NCBI RefSeq assembly: GCF_009663145.1
Contig: NZ_VKHR01000011.1
Location: forward strand, 1-64,000
Direction: 5' to 3'
DNA length: 64,000 bases
Source: Shewanella sp. TC10
GTDB taxonomy: Bacteria; Pseudomonadota; Gammaproteobacteria; Enterobacterales; Shewanellaceae
Shown in pieces: positions 59,090 through 64,000 of this stretch; position 1 is the first letter of the stretch, and each line of letters starts with the position of its first letter. The notes under the pieces are model-generated. The model made no database searches and was not told where the DNA came from. It was given only the letters and a program-made list of their open reading frames with translations. The position numbers and the translations under genes were made by a program.

Positions 59090-60247
59090 ATGCTTAATTT
59101 TTCATTTCAAAACAATACAAAAATTCTTTTTGGCGAAAACCAAATAAATAGCATTAGTAATGAAATTCCTGCTGATGCGCGAGTACTCATGATCTACGGT
59201 GGTGGTTCAATTAAATCAAACGGTGTCTACCAACAAGTGACTGATGCACTTAAAGAACACACTTGGTTTGAATTTTCAGGTGTAGAGCCTAATCCGCAAT
59301 ACGACACCCTAATGAAAGCGCAAGCAATCATTGAAGCTGAAAATATTGATTACTTACTCGCAGTGGGTGGTGGCTCTGTTGTTGATGGCGTTAAATTCAT
59401 TGCTGCAGCAGCTAAATTTGAAGGTCAAGATCCTTGGGATATGATAGCAAAAGGCGCAAGCGTAAATGACGCACTGCCAATTGGCGCTGTATTAACGCTT
59501 CCTGCAACAGGGTCTGAATCAAACGGCGGCTCTGTTATTACTCGTGATGGTAATAAATTACCTTTTGGTAGCCCATTACTGCGTCCATTGTTTGCAGTTT
59601 TAGATCCTGCCGTAACCCTTTCATTATCTGATCGCCAAATAGGTAATGGCGTTATTGATGCGTACATTCACATTATGGAGCAGTACTTAACTTACAGTGT
59701 AAACGGTAAAGTACAAGACAGATTCAGTGAAGGTCTACTGCAAACCCTTATTGAAGAAGGCCCAAAAGCATTAGCTGCAGAAACTAAACAAGATTTAGAA
59801 ATACGGGCAAACATTATGTGGTCTGCAACAATGGCATTAAACGGTCTCATCGGTGCTGGTGTCCCTCAGGATTGGTCAACTCATATGATAGGTCATGAAC
59901 TAACGGCAAGTCATGGAGTCGATCATGCGCGCACTTTATCTATCGTATTACCTGCGGTAATGAAAGTTCGTCGTGAGCAAAAACACGCAAAACTTGTCCA
60001 ATATGCTGAACGCGTATTTAACATCACTTCTGGCTCTGATGAAGAGAAAATAGATCAAGCTATTATCGCCACTGAGAACTTCTTCAAGTTAATGCAAGTC
60101 CCTACTCGTTTAAGCGATATTGATGTAGGTGCAGATCAAGTAGATGTGCTTGTAAATGCACTTGAGAAACATGGCATGACTAAACTGGGTGAGCATGGTG
60201 ATATCGATTTAACCATCAGCCGAGAAATCTTAACCACTGCTATATAA
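59090..60247 (+). CDS. iron-containing alcohol dehydrogenase, YqhD-like aldehyde reductase
   Basis: 385 residues. Nucleotide-binding AVGGGSVVDGVKF, LPATGSESNGG, metal-site stretches DAYIHIMEQYLTY and HELTASHGVDHARTLS. E. coli YqhD reduces short aldehydes including glyoxal products with NADPH. Same operon as the DJ-1/PfpI gene. Confidence 0.9.
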   Translation: MLNFSFQNNTKILFGENQINSISNEIPADARVLMIYGGGSIKSNGVYQQVTDALKEHTWFEFSGVEPNPQYDTLMKAQAIIEAENIDYLLAVGGGSVVDGVKFIAAAAKFEGQDPWDMIAKGASVNDALPIGAVLTLPATGSESNGGSVITRDGNKLPFGSPLLRPLFAVLDPAVTLSLSDRQIGNGVIDAYIHIMEQYLTYSVNGKVQDRFSEGLLQTLIEEGPKALAAETKQDLEIRANIMWSATMALNGLIGAGVPQDWSTHMIGHELTASHGVDHARTLSIVLPAVMKVRREQKHAKLVQYAERVFNITSGSDEEKIDQAIIATENFFKLMQVPTRLSDIDVGADQVDVLVNALEKHGMTKLGEHGDIDLTISREILTTAI

Positions 60248-60300
60248 GCACTAACTCAAGCTAAACTTTAACTTTATAAGGTTTAGCTTAAGTAAAATCG

Positions 60301-60331
60301 ACAAAGGCTAGCATTTCGCTAGCCTTTTTTA
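60301..60331 (+). terminator. terminator after the YqhD-type gene
   Basis: Stem AAAGGCTAGC (60303-60312) with GCTAGCCTTT (60318-60327), five-base loop, T run. Confidence 0.9.
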
Positions 60332-60389
60332 TTGGCTGCAATTTAGGCCAATAGCGGCTTTAAAGTGTGACCTAAGCTTGATAACCATT

Positions 60390-60480
60390 AATAATTCTTC
60401 AAATGATGAATATTGATGAATTATTTTACTAAGTATTCTGCACTGCTTGGCTTACTATATTCTACACTTGAAGAATTATT
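60390..60480. promoter_or_regulatory. candidate TetR operator region
   Basis: AATAATTCTTCAA (60390-60402) is the exact inverse of TTGAAGAATTATT (60468-60480), 65 bases apart, and TGATGAATTATT at 60414-60425 is a near copy. Such repeats just before a tetR-type gene may be regulator sites. Confidence 0.45.
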
Positions 60481-60499
60481 CAAAAAATACTGCTCGCTG

Positions 60500-61156
60500 A
60501 TGCCTAGATTAAAAAAAACCGCAGGAAGACCGTTAACCCAGGTGGATAACCGCAGTGCGTTAATTGATGCAGCAAGAGTCTTGTTTGTTGAAAATGATTA
60601 CGAGAAAGTCTCGGTACGTACTATTGCACAGCACGCCAACGTGGATGCCAGTTTAATCCGTTATTATTTCCAGTCGAAGATGGGCTTATTCAGTGAAATG
60701 CTAAAAGAAACGCTCGCGCCTATTACTGAGAAAATAAATCAAACTAACAAAGCTTTCATTCACAATTCAGCCGAAGATATTCTCAGTACTTATTATACGT
60801 TAATGAGCCAAAACCCTGACTTTCCAAAGCTGATTTACCGTACAGCAAGTCTACCCGACTCTCAAAGTAATCGAGAATTACAAGCCAGCCTTTTAGCATT
60901 ATTACCTTCACCACGCTTTGCCATTATTGAACAAATGCAAAATGCCAACTTGCTAAAGGATGGTGTCGATACTACGTGCGCCAAAATGAGCTTTATCAGC
61001 TTACTGATATTTCCCTTTTTAATGCCAGATTTATTGAAAAATGCTATCGGCATTAAAACATCTCCAGAGTTTATGCAAAAACTTGCTAAACACAATGCTC
61101 AACTGTTACGTCATGGGCTTATTGCCGATGAAACACTACCAAGCCAGGACCGCTAA
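60500..61156 (+). CDS. TetR/AcrR family transcriptional regulator
   Basis: 218 residues from ATG 60500 (MPRLKKTAGRPL). Helix-turn-helix at about 20-65 (ALIDAARVLFVENDYEKVSV, DASLIRYYFQSKMGLF). A frame extends upstream to 60413 but would insert the candidate operator into coding sequence. It precedes the efflux genes by two bases, so it probably represses its own operon. Confidence 0.88.
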   Translation: MPRLKKTAGRPLTQVDNRSALIDAARVLFVENDYEKVSVRTIAQHANVDASLIRYYFQSKMGLFSEMLKETLAPITEKINQTNKAFIHNSAEDILSTYYTLMSQNPDFPKLIYRTASLPDSQSNRELQASLLALLPSPRFAIIEQMQNANLLKDGVDTTCAKMSFISLLIFPFLMPDLLKNAIGIKTSPEFMQKLAKHNAQLLRHGLIADETLPSQDR

Positions 61157-61158
61157 AC

Positions 61159-62517
61159 ATGACCAGCTTAAAAAGACGCTATGTATTTCCCGGAATTGCT
61201 GCCGGATTTATTATTTTATTTGCCGCAATTGCTTTGCGATCATCGCCTGAACTAGAAGCAGGTCACGATAAGTCACGGTTAGTGGAAGTGATAAGCCTAG
61301 ATAAACAGCTAAGTATGCCTGTGATCAAAGCGTATGGCCGAGTCGCCCCGAAACACAGCTGGCAAGGAATTGCAGAAGTTGGCGGTAAAATCATTTATCG
61401 TCATCCTGAACTTGAAACTGGCCGCTTGATTAAAGCGAATACTTTAGTGCTTGCTATCGATCCCTTAGAGTACGAATTAAAACTTGCCCAAGCTGAGGCT
61501 AATGTGAACGCCAGTGAAGCGCAGTTAATTCAATTAAATCAAAAAGAAATTAACCTAGAAACCAGTTTAGAGATAGAACAACAAAAACTCACTTTGGTTG
61601 ACCAAGAGTATCAGCGTAAACAAGCGCTTAATGTTAAAAACCTCATTTCAAAGTCCGAACTTGAAACCCAAAAACAAGCCCTACTTGCACAGCGCAACTT
61701 AGTACAAGATTTAAATAGCAGTTTAAGTCTATTACCCGATGATAGAAAAGTGACTCAAGCTCAAGTCAAAGTGAACCAAGCCCTATTTAACGATGCCCAG
61801 CGCCAGTTAAACAATACTCGATTTACTTTACCCTTTGATGCCAGAATTGCAGCGGTAAATATTGAACGTGCTCAAGCTGTGACTAATGGTTCTGTATTGT
61901 TTGAAGCCCATCAACTAGGCGCGGTCGAGATCAAAGCGGAACTGTCACTGCAAGATGCCGAAACCTTAATTAGCAGCATTTCAGGCATTCCACGTGATAC
62001 TGCATCCCTCCCTTCCATCGAAAAAGTTAATTTTGACTCCCATGTTGAAATTAATATGGGCAAAAAACACCATCAATGGCAGGCGAAGTTAACCCGTATT
62101 GCCGATACCATTAATCCAGATCAGGCCACTATCGGTTTCTACCTTGAAGTCGAACAAGACTTTAACGAAATGGATTTAGTTAAACGCCCTCCTTTAACTA
62201 ATGGCATGTTCGTCACCGCTTATATCCACGGCTACGAATCAAAACAATTTATCATTCCTGAAAAAGCCCTACATGGCGAGCATGTGTATGTCATGGATGC
62301 AGAAGATAAATTGCAAATCAAAAAAGTAAACGTGGTGTATCGCAGTGAACATGGCGTTGCTATTGATAGTCAGTTAGATGGTAATAGTCAATCAGACAGC
62401 GAACCATTAGTTCAGGGCGATCGCATTGTCACTAATGATCTTATCCCAGCCATAGCAGGCATGAGTTTAAAAGTTGCAGAACACGCAGATGAGCAAAGTG
62501 AAAAGGAGCTTAACTAG
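61159..62517 (+). CDS. RND efflux system membrane fusion protein (periplasmic adaptor)
   Basis: 452 residues. N-terminal membrane segment (about 10-28) with no lipobox, lipoyl-like halves around 66-90 and 215-240, coiled-coil hairpin about 100-200 (ANVNASEAQLIQLNQKEINL), and beta-barrel after. Links the RND pump to an outer membrane channel not present here. Stop TAG overlaps the pump's GTG by one base. Confidence 0.9.
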   Translation: MTSLKRRYVFPGIAAGFIILFAAIALRSSPELEAGHDKSRLVEVISLDKQLSMPVIKAYGRVAPKHSWQGIAEVGGKIIYRHPELETGRLIKANTLVLAIDPLEYELKLAQAEANVNASEAQLIQLNQKEINLETSLEIEQQKLTLVDQEYQRKQALNVKNLISKSELETQKQALLAQRNLVQDLNSSLSLLPDDRKVTQAQVKVNQALFNDAQRQLNNTRFTLPFDARIAAVNIERAQAVTNGSVLFEAHQLGAVEIKAELSLQDAETLISSISGIPRDTASLPSIEKVNFDSHVEINMGKKHHQWQAKLTRIADTINPDQATIGFYLEVEQDFNEMDLVKRPPLTNGMFVTAYIHGYESKQFIIPEKALHGEHVYVMDAEDKLQIKKVNVVYRSEHGVAIDSQLDGNSQSDSEPLVQGDRIVTNDLIPAIAGMSLKVAEHADEQSEKELN

Positions 62518-64000
62518 TGATTAATTTTTTCACTCGTCATCCCACTATTGCTAACTTAATGATGCTGGCATTTTTTGTGGTGGGCCTTAGCAGTATTGGC
62601 AAGATTAAACGGGAAACCTTTCCAGAGTTTAGTCCCCCTTACATTATTGCCAGTGTGGTTTACCCTGGCGCATCACCTGCAGAAGTTGAAGAAAGTTTGT
62701 GTCTTCGTATGGAAGATGCCATTGATGGTTTAAGCGATATTGAAGAAACCAAATGTGATGCCCAAGAAGGTTTTGCATCACTTACAGTCAAGCTCACCGG
62801 TGATGCTGATATGGGTCGCAGTTTGGTAGATATTCAAACTGAAATTAATGCCATTAAAGATTTTCCATCACAAATCGACCCTCCAACAGTTAAAGAACTC
62901 GACTGGGCTGAACCAGTTGTTGATATTGCTATTGCAGCCGATGCCAGTTTACCCCACTTAAAATCATATGCTGAAGATTTAAAGCGTCGATTAAAGATTG
63001 ATGCAGGGGTTAATTTAGTCACTGTTTCAGGGTTTTCTGACCATCAAATTCGGGTTGAATTAAACGAAGCGGATATCAGACGTTTAGGGTTAACGGTTGC
63101 AGAAGTAGCTGATAAAGTTGGCCGCCAAAACGTGCAAATGCCAGCAGGTAGTGTTGAGTTATCAGATAAAAACTTGCTTATCCGCTTTGATGAACGTCGA
63201 ATTACGCCTGAAAATTTAGGCAAAATCATTGTGTCATCCAACCCTGAGGGCGGAGTCGTTCGCCTGCGGGATATTGCCAAAATAGAAGATCTATTCGAAC
63301 TTGAAGAAGAGCACACAATCTTTAATGGTAAGGCTGCAGCAGTATTAAAAGTTCAAAAGAACAAAGCTGATGATGCGCTGCGTATTAAAGAGCGAGTAAC
63401 TGAATTTGTTGCCCAAGAGCAACTTGTCGCCCCTGATGGCGTTACCCTAACACTGACAAATGACATGTCTTCGTTGTTGCAAGACAGATTATCCATGCTG
63501 CTTAAAAATGGTTGGCAAGGCATCATCTTAGTGTTCTTTTCTATGTGGCTGTTTTTCTCAATCCGTTATTCATTTTGGGTATCTGCGGGACTGCCAGTCG
63601 CCTTTATGGGCGGCTTGTTCTTAATGTGGGTATTTGGTGTGTCGATTAATATCATGAGCCTTGTGGGTCTATTAATGGCCATTGGTATCATGATGGATGA
63701 TGCAATTGTTATCGCAGAGTCTGTCGCCGCTCATGTAGAGAAAGGCTTGCCCATTAACGACGCGGTCACCCAAGGAGTTAAAAAAGTTGCCCCTGGGGTA
63801 TTCTCATCCTTTTTAACCACAGTATTTATTTTTGGTAGTTTGCTATGGTTAGATGGTCAAATGGGCGATGTATTATCCGTCGTACCGCTAGTGCTCATTA
63901 TGGTATTAAGTGTCAGTTTGATTGAAGCATTTTTGATTTTACCGAATCATTTAAGCCACTCACTTAAATCAAACAAACAAGAGAAACCGCCACTTAAATT
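62517..64000 (+). CDS. RND efflux permease, 5' part (cut by window end)
   Basis: Open from GTG 62517, after AAGGAGCTTAACTA, to the last base: about 494 residues of a roughly 1,000-residue proton-driven exporter. First helix NLMMLAFFVVGLSSIG, porter sequence YPGASPAEVEESLCLRMED, then helices from about 335; GIMMDDAIVIAES carries the TM4 Asp pair used in proton translocation (AcrB D407/D408 equivalents). Substrates unknown; relatives handle drugs and detergents. Confidence 0.93.
   Translation, partial: MINFFTRHPTIANLMMLAFFVVGLSSIGKIKRETFPEFSPPYIIASVVYPGASPAEVEESLCLRMEDAIDGLSDIEETKCDAQEGFASLTVKLTGDADMGRSLVDIQTEINAIKDFPSQIDPPTVKELDWAEPVVDIAIAADASLPHLKSYAEDLKRRLKIDAGVNLVTVSGFSDHQIRVELNEADIRRLGLTVAEVADKVGRQNVQMPAGSVELSDKNLLIRFDERRITPENLGKIIVSSNPEGGVVRLRDIAKIEDLFELEEEHTIFNGKAAAVLKVQKNKADDALRIKERVTEFVAQEQLVAPDGVTLTLTNDMSSLLQDRLSMLLKNGWQGIILVFFSMWLFFSIRYSFWVSAGLPVAFMGGLFLMWVFGVSINIMSLVGLLMAIGIMMDDAIVIAESVAAHVEKGLPINDAVTQGVKKVAPGVFSSFLTTVFIFGSLLWLDGQMGDVLSVVPLVLIMVLSVSLIEAFLILPNHLSHSLKSNKQEKPPLK

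Overview
The window looks like a chromosomal segment of a Shewanella-like marine gammaproteobacterium (Alteromonadales). The evidence is the gene content and order: a kdnA-kdnB-kdsB block (Kdo8N sugar of Shewanella lipid A core), the E. coli-like neighbourhoods bepA-yfgD, yoaA/tsaB/fadD/rnd, ycgN/mltB-like/ycgL/minCDE, fadR/nhaB/dsbB and yeaG-yeaH-ycgB, a complete hisGDCBHAFI operon, a LiuR-type site before leucine dehydrogenase, and several Shewanella-type orphan families (DUF2897, DUF4826, DUF2066). Base composition is moderately AT rich throughout. I see no prophage, tRNA, rRNA, CRISPR array or intact insertion sequence.

Layout. 1-2.8 kb: 3' end of dapE, an M15 peptidase, a catalytically degenerate alpha/beta hydrolase and a beta carbonic anhydrase. 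3-6.5 kb: Kdo8N synthesis (kdnA, kdnB, kdsB) and a DUF2897 protein. 6.5-16.6 kb: AI-2E-type permease, TusA-like protein, bepA, yfgD-type ArsC, DUF2069, a large lipoprotein with an HExxH motif, hda, DUF2066, uraA, grxD. 16.8-25.9 kb: sodB, the prkA/yeaG-yeaH-ycgB stress operon, fadR, nhaB, dsbB. 26-35.9 kb: ycgN, lytic transglycosylase, ycgL, minCDE, rnd, fadD, an alpha/beta hydrolase, an exported methyltransferase, an M50-like membrane peptidase. 35.8-39.3 kb: a repeat-rich orphan, tsaB, yoaA. 39.6-47.4 kb: the histidine operon with a readable leader peptide and attenuator. 47.5-56.9 kb: DUF4826, leucine dehydrogenase, an LpxH-like phosphoesterase, an OlsF-like ornithine lipid synthase, a CBS protein, a PliI-like lysozyme inhibitor, rlmI and orphans. 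57-64 kb: LysR regulator divergent from a DJ-1/PfpI protein plus YqhD-type reductase, then a TetR-MFP-RND efflux operon cut by the window end.

The least ordinary signals are not protein genes. (1) Two 283-bp copies of a MITE-like element (37058-37340 and 56913-57195) have matching terminal inverted repeats, nested internal stems and at least two pairs of compensatory base changes between the copies. (2) Short tandem arrays abut genes: 13.5 copies of a 13-mer after the CBS gene, about 9.7 copies of a hexamer in the LysR/DJ-1 promoter region, and 12-nt periodic repeats at 36.2 kb and 54.1 kb. (3) A perfect 30-bp inverted repeat lies exactly at the left edge inside dapE and is most likely a fold-back assembly or library artefact. 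(4) The alpha/beta hydrolase at 1.2-2.0 kb has lost its nucleophile and acid residues.
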